Below, in pieces: positions 7,542-15,591 of a stretch of 22,688 nt of DNA. The DNA is taken from the NCBI GenBank assembly GCA_900552885.1, contig USBM01000006.1, forward strand, positions 1 through 22,688, written 5' to 3'. The notes under the pieces were generated by a model. The model saw only the letters and a program-made list of their open reading frames with translations, searched no databases and was not told where the DNA came from. Within the stretch, counting starts at the first letter, position 1, and every line of letters begins with the position of its first letter. Position numbers and translations under genes: made by a program. Source of the DNA: an uncultured Clostridium sp. (GTDB lineage Bacteria > Bacillota > Clostridia > Lachnospirales > Lachnospiraceae).

Positions 7542-7733
7542 TCATTCTTCTTTTGTATCATTTTTCAAATCTTTGATCAGATATACTACTCCCATTACCA
7601 GAAAAACAATTCCACAAAAAATCGATAATGTACCAAATGTCTTCTTAGAAACCGCAATCAACGCAATACCTGCAATCACCATCAACACACCACAGACAAA
7701 AAAATTCTTTGTTACCTCTTTAATCTTATCCAT
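7542..7733 (-). CDS. Small two-helix membrane protein
   Basis: A 63-residue protein of unknown function. A short charged N-terminus (MDKIKEVTKN) precedes two hydrophobic helices (about residues 11-28 and 33-52: FFVCGVLMVIAGIALIAV and FGTLSIFCGIVFLVMGVVYL), and a charged tail KDLKNDTKEE follows. Both ends are probably cytoplasmic. The ATG at 7733 has AGAGG seven bases upstream, whereas an in-frame TTG two codons earlier is poorly placed. It is divergent from the acidic gene at 7901, with 167 bases between. No catalytic motif can be seen. The ribosome site and clean helix-loop-helix pattern support a real gene. Confidence 0.7.
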   Translation of the reverse strand: MDKIKEVTKNFFVCGVLMVIAGIALIAVSKKTFGTLSIFCGIVFLVMGVVYLIKDLKNDTKEE

Positions 7734-7833
7734 AATCAAACCTCTTTCCCGACCTGCATAAATATAATTTTATCTACACCTCGTATAATCCTTTTTATTA
7801 TCACACATTCTATAGAAAATGGCAAATAAAGAA

Positions 7834-7862
7834 TTGCTTTTTCCCGTCATCCGTATTAAAAT
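7834..7862 (+). promoter_or_regulatory. Putative promoter of the acidic protein gene
   Basis: TTGCTT (7834-7839) and TAAAAT (7857-7862) are separated by 17 bases. The -10 box is good and the -35 box matches only at TTG. A leader of about 32 bases would carry the AAAGGAG ribosome site. Confidence 0.45.
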
Positions 7863-7900
7863 AAAGAACAGTTAAATTTATATAGTAAAGGAGATTCGCC

Positions 7901-8485
7901 ATGGCAAAAAACAAGAACTTTTTTAGCAAATTACTTACGCTCACTGCTGCTGCCGCTGCTGTAGGTGGTGCATGTTATGTATTCCGCGATAAGATCAAGA
8001 GCAGTCCGCTTTATAAAACAACTTTGGACAAAGCCTATGATTTATATGACAAATGGAAAGAACGTCAGGAAGAAGATGATGATGACGACTTCGAAGACTT
8101 TTCTTTTAACGAAAACGATGATTTCGATGATGTGTTCTCTGACGAAGACAAGTCAGAACGAGAGTATACGTCAATAACCATTAATGCAAAAGAAGATTCT
8201 GTGGAATCTCCAAATAAAGAGGCGGTGCAGGAAGATGAGACTTCACAACCGGCGGAGAATTCACCAATACCTGAGGCACCGCAGGAAGATAAAGTTTCCC
8301 CTGCTGTCATCCAGGATGAGGAACCCAACATCACGCCATCTGACGGAATCATCCCTACTATTCCTTTTGGAACAAAAGATACGTCGGAAGACGAACCGGA
8401 AGTTCTCGGTTACGAGAACGAAGGGTTATCTGACGTTTCAGAAGATCCTGATGTATTAGAAGAACAGGACAAGTTAGATTTCTAA
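7901..8485 (+). CDS. Highly acidic protein with N-terminal membrane anchor
   Basis: A 194-residue protein of unknown function. Residues 1-10 are basic. Residues 11-28 are an Ala-rich hydrophobic segment (LLTLTAAAAAVGGACYVF) that looks like a single membrane anchor, in the style of YtxH-like proteins. A basic helix follows (RDKIKSSPLYKTTLDKAYDLYDKWKERQ). From residue 56 on, the chain is disordered-looking and dominated by Asp, Glu, Ser and Pro, ending in DKLDF. The long acidic tail would lie on one face of the membrane, possibly as a tether or a binder of basic partners or metal, but I see no catalytic domain. The ATG has AAAGGAG seven bases upstream. A terminator follows at 8507. The homopolymer-like Asp run explains the Ser-rich open frame on the other strand. 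Confidence 0.75.
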   Translation: MAKNKNFFSKLLTLTAAAAAVGGACYVFRDKIKSSPLYKTTLDKAYDLYDKWKERQEEDDDDDFEDFSFNENDDFDDVFSDEDKSEREYTSITINAKEDSVESPNKEAVQEDETSQPAENSPIPEAPQEDKVSPAVIQDEEPNITPSDGIIPTIPFGTKDTSEDEPEVLGYENEGLSDVSEDPDVLEEQDKLDF

Positions 8486-8506
8486 GTTGTAATCATGTGA
8501 CTTGTT

Positions 8507-8549
8507 ATGAGCTGTTGCATCCATATCTGTTGGTGTAGCAGCTCATTTT
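8507..8549 (+). terminator. Terminator after the acidic protein gene
   Basis: ATGAGCTG pairs with CAGCTCAT, and the stem continues four more pairs including two G-U pairs, with a 16-base loop, then TTTTA. The stem starts 22 bases after the stop codon and ends before the methyltransferase ribosome site. The T run is short, so termination may be partial. Confidence 0.6.
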
Positions 8550-8597
8550 ATACTATTGCACAATGACCATCCCTTATCAGGAAAGGAAGCACAATAT

Positions 8598-9365
8598 ATG
8601 GATACCAGTTACGAAGGATTTGCATATCTGTACGACCAGTTTATGGACAATATTCCTTATCAGGAATGGGCGGATTATCTTCGCTCCCTGTTCCATCAAT
8701 ATAATATTCCGGATCATGAAACTATTATAGAATTAGGCTGTGGAACCGGAAATCTTATGAAGTATATGGCAGATGCCGGTTACCCGGTCATCGGCATCGA
8801 CAATTCAACCGATATGCTGTCTATCGCCGCGGACAAATTAGCTGCCTATGACAATGTGCAATTACTTCTTCAGAATATGCAGGAATTAGATTTAGGAGAA
8901 CTTACCTGTCCAGCAATCTACAGTCTTTGTGACAGTATGAATTATCTGTTGACACCGGATGATCTGTTAGACACCTTTCATTGCGTTAAGCAACACCTAT
9001 GTGCAAACGGATATTTCATATTTGATCTAAAAACACGCTATTTCTATCAGGAACTATTAGGCGATCAGACATTCTGTGACCATCAGAAACAAGGCAGCTA
9101 TATCTGGGAAAATTCATATTTCGAAGAAGATTCCATTAATCAATAGGACCTTACATTTTTCGCCAGACAAGACAACGGTCTTTACAAAAAATTCAACGAG
9201 ACACATCATCAACGAGCCTATGACATTCCAGAAATGATTGACTTTCTACAGACTGCCGGGTTAGAATATGTGACAGTGTATGATGCATTTACCACCTCTC
9301 CACCATCAAAAGAGAGCGAACGCATCTATATAATTGCAAGAAACGGAGACAATAATAATGAATGA
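8598..9365 (+). pseudogene. Class I SAM-dependent methyltransferase interrupted by an in-frame TAG
   Basis: The gene encodes a class I methyltransferase of unknown substrate. The first 182 codons hold the SAM-binding core: YDQFMDNIPYQEWADYL, motif I IIELGCGTGNL with Asp later in GIDNSTDML, and NMQELDL. At 9144-9146 a TAG interrupts between SINQ and DLTFFARQ. The same frame then stays open for 72 codons with family-like sequence (DNGLYKKFNETHHQRAYDI, PPSKESERIYIIA) to TGA at 9363-9365. Without the TAG the protein would be 255 residues, normal for this type. By memory of relatives the interrupted position is usually Tyr, so one base change (TAT or TAC to TAG) would explain it. That is inference. 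The start at 8598 has AAAGGAAG eight bases upstream. The full frame overlaps the hslO start by eight bases. A truncated enzyme, a dead gene or a sequencing error are the options. TAG ends four other genes here, so general recoding is unlikely. Confidence 0.8.
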
Positions 9366-10233
9366 TATGATTATACGAGGAATGGCAGCAGAGAATCAGG
9401 TTCGTTTCTTTGCTGCTTACACCAAGGAGGTCGTCGAGACCGCACGCACAATTCACAACACAACACCTGTAGCAACTGCTGCATTAGGACGACTGCTTAC
9501 TGCCGGTTCCATCATGGGAAGCATGTGTAAGAATGATACCGACATTCTGACATTACAGATTCAATGTTCCGGTCCGATCAAAGGACTAACCGTAACCGCC
9601 AATGCAAAAGCTGAGGTCAAGGGCTATGTCAATAATCCCAATGTAGACCTTCCTCTCAGTGCCAAAGGCAAGCTTGATGTCGGAAAGGCATTAGACCTTG
9701 GTGTATTAAGTGTCATCAAAGATATCGGAATGAAAGAACCTTATGTTGGACAGACGAATCTTGTTACAGGGGAGATTGCCGAAGATCTTACTTATTATTT
9801 TGCAACAAGTGAACAGATTCCAACTTCCGTTGCTCTGGGTGTATTAGTCGACAGAGATCTGTCAGTCAGACATGCCGGCGGATTCATTATCCAGTTGATG
9901 CCATTCGCAACCGAAGAACTGATTGCTGACTTGGAGAATCGTCTGAAGGACTTCTCTTCTATTACTTCTCTTATGGATCAGGGTATGACGCCGGAAGATA
10001 TGATGCACAAGCTTTTTGACGGCTATGATATTGAATTAACCGATTCTATTGTACCACGTTATCAATGCAACTGTTCAAAGGAGCGGACTTACAAAGCAAT
10101 TGCAAGTATTGGACGAAAGGATATCGAAGAAATGATCGCAGACAACGAGCCAATCGAAGTAGGCTGTCATTTCTGTAACAAGAAGTATATCTTTACCGTG
10201 GAAGATCTGCAGAACATGTTAGACGCACAATAA
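9358..10233 (+). CDS. hslO: Hsp33 redox-regulated chaperonin
   Basis: Hsp33 is a cytoplasmic holdase that binds unfolding proteins when oxidants release zinc from its C-terminal cysteines. The 291-residue protein fits the family: N-terminal core with YTKEVVETARTIHNTTPVA, the GLTVTANAKAEVKGYVNNP segment, the SVALGVLVDRDLSV and GGFIIQLMPFATEE blocks, and the zinc centre CNC (near residue 239) with CHFC about 30 residues later, the CxC...CxxC pattern. I chose the ATG at 9358 because CGGAG lies eight bases upstream and the core follows. Eight-residue extension to a TTG would run into the preceding gene. Its start overlaps the end of the methyltransferase reading frame, suggesting translational coupling that the TAG would weaken. 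It ends at a bidirectional terminator. Confidence 0.95.
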   Translation: MNDMIIRGMAAENQVRFFAAYTKEVVETARTIHNTTPVATAALGRLLTAGSIMGSMCKNDTDILTLQIQCSGPIKGLTVTANAKAEVKGYVNNPNVDLPLSAKGKLDVGKALDLGVLSVIKDIGMKEPYVGQTNLVTGEIAEDLTYYFATSEQIPTSVALGVLVDRDLSVRHAGGFIIQLMPFATEELIADLENRLKDFSSITSLMDQGMTPEDMMHKLFDGYDIELTDSIVPRYQCNCSKERTYKAIASIGRKDIEEMIADNEPIEVGCHFCNKKYIFTVEDLQNMLDAQ

Positions 10234-10286
10234 TATATCCACAAAGCCTGCTATTGACTGATTCTGTAGATATAGAATGACACAAG

Positions 10287-10314
10287 AAAAAAGGATGCTT
10301 ACGCATCCTTTTTT
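10287..10314. terminator. Bidirectional terminator between hslO and the glucosaminidase gene
   Basis: AAAAAAGGATGC and GCATCCTTTTTT form a perfect 12-bp stem with a TTAC loop. Each strand reads a GC stem followed by six Ts, serving both converging genes: hslO ending at 10233 and the cell-wall gene ending at 10335. Confidence 0.92.
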
Positions 10315-10334
10315 CGTATGTAAAAATCTATATG

Positions 10335-12437
10335 TTATTGTCTTACTATCGTAATTGTATACGTCTGTCTGGCTCCATTCTGTGCCACACCGGTAATATT
10401 AATATCTGTCGAGCCGGCTGGATTTAACGGATATACACCCGCACCCTCTACTGTAGCAAACCGACTCACCGTAGTTGCGTTAACAGTAACCGCCCCAACA
10501 TTGGCTGGAACAAATACCGTATATGCAAATGTACTATATGAAAAGCCAGCCGGTATAGATCCTGTTGCTTCTGCAACCGAAATACCCGACAGATACGGAT
10601 TCGGATTACCAGTCGCTGCCGGCAGTGCACATGCCGTTGCTGGCATATTATTGTATACCGGTATGTAAAAGATCATGGTATTCGCTAATATACCCAATGC
10701 ATTATATGATGTTCTTGTACTTCTTCCCTCCGAATACGGTGCCTGTACATTTGTCATATACTGATGCTGATACAGGTAAGCTGCATTCGTTGGTGCTACA
10801 TTGAACTTTTGCAGATACAATGTATTCTGTCCAATATTAATATAGTTCTTTGCTATATACTGTGCACCACCTACGATAGACTTATACGGATTCGTCCAAG
10901 GTCTTCCATAAGTTGTCTCGCCTTTGGTACCGCCCTTTGCCCAAAGTAAACCCTTTGCGACTGCATTACCACCATCAGAAGCACCAATATTATAATAATT
11001 ATAGATACCTTCATATCCCTTATAAGTTCCACTCGTGGCATTTGAACCATTCGTCCCAACTTCCTGCTTGCACCTTGCGGCAAGGAAATACGGGTTAGCA
11101 GATGCCGACTTAGCCGCATCCATAAATGCCTGTACATAACTTCCGCTTACTGCTTGTCCATTTGCAGAATCTATCACACTATAATTACCGTTCATAAATG
11201 TATTGTTCAAAATACTCTGTACAACCGCAGCACTTTGCGATTCATCATATGCCAATGCTTCAAACTGAAAGATGTCAGTATCATTCAGGAAATTACGTGG
11301 ATCCATATAATATGCGATCACCTGCGGATTGGCACTATACCAATTCGTCCCATCCTTGACTATATATGTATCGTTTGCCCAATTATACGCCCCTGCCTCT
11401 GTCGACAGATAGGAAAATGGTGCTAAAGATGCAGTCCCTGCCGGATAATTACTCTGGATAACATTTCTTCCCACAACACTCTCATTCGCAACTGCTGTGT
11501 TCCAGTCCAGATTCGTATTGATCGCAACAAAGCGCCAATTCGGATATGCATTATGCAGCGCCTGGATGGATGGTTTGTAACTCTCCGGAAAAGAAGCCAG
11601 CATAGTAGCAAAGTCTGCATCCGAAACCGGAATATTCTTATCCTCCTCCGGTGGTGTTCCCAACGTTATATATTCTTTGACTACATATCCGGTTACCGTC
11701 TGCCCTTTATATGTGACTGTGATCTTATACCATCCGCCGGTCTCTTCCAATACTGACACCTTCGTTCCCTTCGGGATACGGATCAGAATGGTACTGTTCG
11801 TGCTCGGAGACTGTCTGACATTCAAAGTCGACGTAACTTTGTCATTCACATAACCATCCTGTGCCTGCTGTTCGTTCGGAGCAACCGTTCCACCAACTTC
11901 CACAAACTTGCACTGTATATAACCGGTCTTTCTCTTATTCTTATAAGGCACTTTTACCTTATACCAATATTTTCCGGACCGTCTGACAATATCTAATACA
12001 CTAACCTCTGTTCCTTTTGTAATCTTTGCCACCACTTTAGAGGAAGTCTTTGCCTTCTGTCTCACCTTCACATAAGAACTCACACTTTGTTTCACCACAG
12101 CAGTTGTCTTGGTATCCGGCTTAATGTACGCTGCACTGATATAACCCGTTCGTACCGTATCCCCTATCTGTGCCTTACACTTATACCACTTCATACCACC
12201 ATTGGTCGCAACCCCCAATATTGTAACAGACTGTTTCTTCTTGAGTTTTCCATAACTTTTGTATCGGATTCCCGCTTTCTTACGCATATTCACTTTCGTT
12301 TTTATTATTCCCGGATATGCAATCTTGGATGAACAAGTCTTTGCCGCCTGTACCTGCGTGGACGTCATCGGTATACATAATACCCCCATGCAAAGCAGGA
12401 AAACTATAATTATTCTTTTGTATTTATCCTTTTGCAT
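10335..12437 (-). CDS. Secreted SH3b-domain cell-wall glucosaminidase
   Basis: A 700-residue exported protein. A signal peptide (basic MQKDKYKR, hydrophobic IIIVFLLCMGVLCI, likely cut after VQA near 31) is followed by three bacterial SH3 domains, about 38-108, 113-182 and 193-260, each with the NMR/KVR/NVR-type start and a GYI/GYV ending, which bind peptidoglycan. Residues about 280-595 form a beta-N-acetylglucosaminidase-type catalytic region (FPESYKPSIQALHNAYPNW, YYMDPRNFLND, FLAARCKQEVGTNGS with E459 as candidate acid, YNYYNIGASDG). This is the pattern of LytB/GH73-like autolysins that cut glycan chains. A C-terminal cadherin-like beta-sandwich (about 612-700) ends the protein. The ATG at 12437 has GGGAG eight bases upstream; an earlier ATG overlaps that site. 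It has its own promoter and probably remodels or hydrolyses the organism's wall. Confidence 0.88.
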   Translation of the reverse strand: MQKDKYKRIIIVFLLCMGVLCIPMTSTQVQAAKTCSSKIAYPGIIKTKVNMRKKAGIRYKSYGKLKKKQSVTILGVATNGGMKWYKCKAQIGDTVRTGYISAAYIKPDTKTTAVVKQSVSSYVKVRQKAKTSSKVVAKITKGTEVSVLDIVRRSGKYWYKVKVPYKNKRKTGYIQCKFVEVGGTVAPNEQQAQDGYVNDKVTSTLNVRQSPSTNSTILIRIPKGTKVSVLEETGGWYKITVTYKGQTVTGYVVKEYITLGTPPEEDKNIPVSDADFATMLASFPESYKPSIQALHNAYPNWRFVAINTNLDWNTAVANESVVGRNVIQSNYPAGTASLAPFSYLSTEAGAYNWANDTYIVKDGTNWYSANPQVIAYYMDPRNFLNDTDIFQFEALAYDESQSAAVVQSILNNTFMNGNYSVIDSANGQAVSGSYVQAFMDAAKSASANPYFLAARCKQEVGTNGSNATSGTYKGYEGIYNYYNIGASDGGNAVAKGLLWAKGGTKGETTYGRPWTNPYKSIVGGAQYIAKNYINIGQNTLYLQKFNVAPTNAAYLYQHQYMTNVQAPYSEGRSTRTSYNALGILANTMIFYIPVYNNMPATACALPAATGNPNPYLSGISVAEATGSIPAGFSYSTFAYTVFVPANVGAVTVNATTVSRFATVEGAGVYPLNPAGSTDINITGVAQNGARQTYTITIVRQ

Positions 12438-12479
12438 CTTAACAGCTCCCATTCTTTTCTCATAGTAACACTACTTTAC

Positions 12480-12508
12480 ATAATACATTGTTTCCATCAA
12501 AATGACAA
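12480..12508 (-). promoter_or_regulatory. Promoter of the cell-wall glucosaminidase gene
   Basis: TTGTCA (12503-12508) and TATTAT (12480-12485) have a 17-base spacer and one mismatch each to the consensus. The -35 box lies directly beside the ABC-F stop codon, so the gene can be expressed apart from the upstream operon. I see no terminator after ABC-F, so read-through is also possible. Confidence 0.75.
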
Positions 12509-12511
12509 CGT

Positions 12512-14344
12512 TTATTTTGCATTTGCAATCTGCTCTGCCAAGTCATTCAGATATACCCAGCGTTCCATCTTTTCTTCCAACTGCTGTTCTAATTCTTCTT
12601 TTATCTGTGTCAGCTCTGCTAGCTTCGTATAATCACTCACCGCCTCAAGCATAGACGCATCAATTCCTGCAATCTTCTCCTCTAAAGCAGCAATATCAGC
12701 ATCGATCGTATCATACTCCCGCTGCTCCTGATAGGTAAATTTCAATTTCTTTTCCCGATTATTTTTCCACGTCTGCCGGCTGTCTGTCTTCTCTTTTGCG
12801 TTCGCTTTCCCTGACGTCACTTCTCTAGATACCGTTACCGAATCATTGAGTTTCCCGGTCGCAATAGCTTTTTCCAGATAATCTGTGTAACCACCCTCAT
12901 ACTGCGTGATCACACCATTTCCTTCAAACGCAAAGATCCGGTTCACAACCCGGTCTAAGAAATACCGGTCATGAGATACCGTGATCACAATTCCCTCAAA
13001 ACAGTCCAGATATTCTTCTAATACCGCCAATGTTGTAATATCTAAATCGTTGGTCGGCTCATCTAAAATCAATACATTCGGTGCCGCCATCAACACCTTC
13101 AGTAAATATAACCGTCTCTTCTCTCCACCGGATAACTTTCCAATCGGATTATATTGTGTCTCCGGTCCAAATAAAAATCTTTCACACATCTGTGACGCAG
13201 AAGTCGTTCCTTTGCTTGTTTTAATGTATTCCGCAACATTCTTCACGTAGTCAATGACTCGTTCTTCCGGATTCATATCCTCTACCATCTGTGAAAAGTA
13301 TCCAATCTGAATCGTCTCTCCAATCGTTACACTTCCACTATCCGGCTTCTCTAAACCCAAAATAATCTTAAGCAAGGTAGTCTTACCACAGCCATTCGGT
13401 CCGACAATCCCTATTCTCTCATTTCTAATTGTATAATATGTGAAATCTGAGATTAATTTTCTGCCATCATACGCCTTACATATATGATCAAGTTCGATTG
13501 TTTTCTTACCAAGCCTGGATGCTAGCGAATCCATCTCCACCTGCCTGTCCTGCTCCGGAGCTTTCATATTCTGCATCTGTTCAAACCGCTCTAATCTTGC
13601 TTTCTGCTTCGTAGAACGTGCCTGTGCACCTCGCCTGACCCACTCAATCTCTGTTCGCAATATACTCTGTACCTTACGGTAACTTGCTGCCTGCTGATCC
13701 AACCGTGCCTGCTTGAGTTCTAAATACCCTGAAAAATTCGTGTCATAAGAATATAAACTGCCACGGTCAATCTCCACGATCTTATTGGTCACACGATCTA
13801 AAAAATAGCGATCGTGCGTTACCATGATCAATACCCCTTTGAAATTGCCAAGGTATTCCTCGATCCAACGCACCATATCACTGTCTAAATGATTCGTCGG
13901 CTCGTCTAAGATCAGAATATCTGCTGGTGCAAGTAACGTTCTTGCAAGTGCAACCCGTTTCTTCTCACCGCCGGACAGTGGTGCAATCTCTGCATTTTCA
14001 TCACAGATTCCTAATTTTCGAAGAATTGTCTTTGCTTCTGCTTCGATATTCCAATTCGGGTTTGAACTTACCTTACCCTTTGTCACATAATTAAGAATCG
14101 TGTCTTCTGGATCAAATTCCGTATTCTGTGCCAAATATGCTATGCTCGCCTGATTATTTTTAATAATATTTCCAGAATCCGGAGTCGAAAGCCCTGCGAT
14201 CATTTTCATGAAAGTGCTCTTGCCACACCCATTGACACCGATTATCCCAATTTTATCCCCTTCATTGATTCCCAAGCTTACATCCTGAAGCAATACTTTG
14301 TCTCCATATACTTTTGTGACATTTTCTATATTCAGTATGTTCAT
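12512..14344 (-). CDS. ABC-F family ATPase (Uup/YfmR-like)
   Basis: A 610-residue ribosome-associated ATPase with two ABC domains and no membrane helices. Domain 1 has Walker A GVNGCGKST (36-44), signature LSGGEKKR and Walker B ILILDEPTNHLD. The domain linker is Lys/Arg/Gln-rich (RRGAQARSTKQKARLERFEQ). Domain 2 has GPNGCGKTT, LSGGEKRR and VLILDEPTNDLD. A C-terminal coiled-coil (about 525-610, QREYDTIDADIAALEEKIAGI) is typical of the Uup/YfmR branch, whose members act on the ribosomal E site to relieve stalled translation. Antibiotic-resistance ABC-F proteins are an alternative, but the coiled-coil tail and the hflX neighbour favour the housekeeping type. Its start overlaps the hflX stop as ATGA, with AGGAGG four bases before the ATG. 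The exact subgroup is inferred by eye. Confidence 0.9.
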   Translation of the reverse strand: MNILNIENVTKVYGDKVLLQDVSLGINEGDKIGIIGVNGCGKSTFMKMIAGLSTPDSGNIIKNNQASIAYLAQNTEFDPEDTILNYVTKGKVSSNPNWNIEAEAKTILRKLGICDENAEIAPLSGGEKKRVALARTLLAPADILILDEPTNHLDSDMVRWIEEYLGNFKGVLIMVTHDRYFLDRVTNKIVEIDRGSLYSYDTNFSGYLELKQARLDQQAASYRKVQSILRTEIEWVRRGAQARSTKQKARLERFEQMQNMKAPEQDRQVEMDSLASRLGKKTIELDHICKAYDGRKLISDFTYYTIRNERIGIVGPNGCGKTTLLKIILGLEKPDSGSVTIGETIQIGYFSQMVEDMNPEERVIDYVKNVAEYIKTSKGTTSASQMCERFLFGPETQYNPIGKLSGGEKRRLYLLKVLMAAPNVLILDEPTNDLDITTLAVLEEYLDCFEGIVITVSHDRYFLDRVVNRIFAFEGNGVITQYEGGYTDYLEKAIATGKLNDSVTVSREVTSGKANAKEKTDSRQTWKNNREKKLKFTYQEQREYDTIDADIAALEEKIAGIDASMLEAVSDYTKLAELTQIKEELEQQLEEKMERWVYLNDLAEQIANAK

Positions 14345-15579
14345 ATATCCTCCTGTTTTCGTACATACGCTTTGATATGAATACCGTCTTCCCTGTATTC
14401 TTCCGATAATAACTGTCCATATTTTCGAATATTGGTAAGCTTCGCTGTATCTTTATATGCGATCACACGTTCTACATAGATCTGCTGTTGCCGTAACTGC
14501 GTTCCAATCGTATCTAATAATACATCCAATCCCTTCTCCTGCTTCGCCGATATCGTTACCGTTGCATCAGCCCGAAGATCTTTGAGTACCGGTATGTCAT
14601 CCAGCTTATCTATCTTATTAAATACCGTAATCACTGATTTGTTCGCAATATCTAACTGCCGAAGTGTATCATATACCGCATACATCTGCCGATCCATCTC
14701 CGGATTCGAAGCATCTACTACATGCAGGATCAGGTCGCTATATTTTGCCTCCTCTAGCGTTGACCGGAATGCCTGAATCAGATGATGTGGCAGTTTCGAT
14801 ATGAAGCCAACCGTATCGGTTAACATAATATTCTGTCCATTTGGAAGCTGCAGTGCCCGTGTCGTCGGGTCTAAAGTGGCAAACAACTTATCCTCCTCCA
14901 ACACATCTGCCTGTGTTAAATGATTCAGCAACGTTGACTTACCTGCATTGGTATATCCAACAATACATACGACCGGACTGCTGCTGGCACTCCGCTGTTT
15001 CCTCTGTGTCGCCCGATGCTGTTTTACCTGTTCCAGATCCCGTTTTAACCGTGAGATCTGTTCCCGGATCAATCGACGGTCCATCTCCAACTTCTTCTCA
15101 CCCGGACCTCTAGTTCCAATTCCACCGCCCAATCTTGAAAGAGATGGCCGCAAACCGACCAACATAGTTGCATTATACTTAAGCTGTGCCAGTTCTACCT
15201 GAATCTTACCCTCTCTGGTATTTGCCCTTGCCGCAAAAATATCCAATATGATCATGGTTCGATCCATAACCTTGGTATCTAATATCTGCGACAGATTCTT
15301 CATCTGTGCCGGTGTAAGTTCCGTATCGCAAACAATGCCTGTAGCATCATATGCCACAAGCATTGTACGTAATTCTTCTAATTTACCCTTTCCAAGATAG
15401 GTGACCGGATTCTCTGATTCCAGATTCTGTGTAACAGAACCTGCACAGACCGCCCCCGCTGTCTTCGTCAGTTCCTCTAATTCCCACAGAGATTCCTCAT
15501 TCTGAAATCCACCCTTCTCATATACCGCTACTAATATTACTTTTTCCTGCTCTGTCTGATTCTCATAAAACTGTGCCAC
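14341..15579 (-). CDS. hflX: GTPase HflX
   Basis: HflX binds the 50S subunit and splits stalled 70S ribosomes during heat and other stress. The 412-residue protein has the N-terminal HflX domain (VTYLGKGKLEEL, DTELTPAQMKNLSQIL, DRTMIILDIFAARANTREGK, LSRLGGGIGTRGPGEKKLE at about 147-164). It is followed by the GTPase domain: G1 GYTNAGKST (208-216), G2 region FATLDPTTR (233-241), G3 DTVGF (255-259), G4 NKID (321-324). The start is a GTG at 15579, supported by GGAGG six bases upstream and by matching the family N-terminus. It sits 12 bases after the TPR gene and overlaps the ABC-F gene by four bases, so the three are an operon. The shared ribosome role of HflX and ABC-F makes this a coherent unit. 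Confidence 0.95.
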   Translation of the reverse strand: MAQFYENQTEQEKVILVAVYEKGGFQNEESLWELEELTKTAGAVCAGSVTQNLESENPVTYLGKGKLEELRTMLVAYDATGIVCDTELTPAQMKNLSQILDTKVMDRTMIILDIFAARANTREGKIQVELAQLKYNATMLVGLRPSLSRLGGGIGTRGPGEKKLEMDRRLIREQISRLKRDLEQVKQHRATQRKQRSASSSPVVCIVGYTNAGKSTLLNHLTQADVLEEDKLFATLDPTTRALQLPNGQNIMLTDTVGFISKLPHHLIQAFRSTLEEAKYSDLILHVVDASNPEMDRQMYAVYDTLRQLDIANKSVITVFNKIDKLDDIPVLKDLRADATVTISAKQEKGLDVLLDTIGTQLRQQQIYVERVIAYKDTAKLTNIRKYGQLLSEEYREDGIHIKAYVRKQEDI

Positions 15580-15591
15580 GAGATTCCTCCA

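Noticed and set aside
8065..8352. Ser-rich 95-codon frame on the minus strand
   Set aside because: It is the complement of the Asp/Glu codons of the acidic gene (GAT/GAC/GAA read as Ser and Phe codons) and has no start signals.
9144..9146. Genome-wide TAG recoding (pyrrolysine or similar) to explain the methyltransferase
   Set aside because: TAG is the natural stop of the J-domain gene, pyrE, the transporter ATPase and the 50-residue gene, each followed by non-coding or new-gene sequence, so TAG is an ordinary stop here.
12512..14344. ABC-F gene as an antibiotic-resistance determinant
   Set aside because: The C-terminal coiled-coil and coupling to hflX fit the housekeeping Uup/YfmR branch. 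I see no leader peptide or attenuator of the kind found before resistance ABC-F genes.
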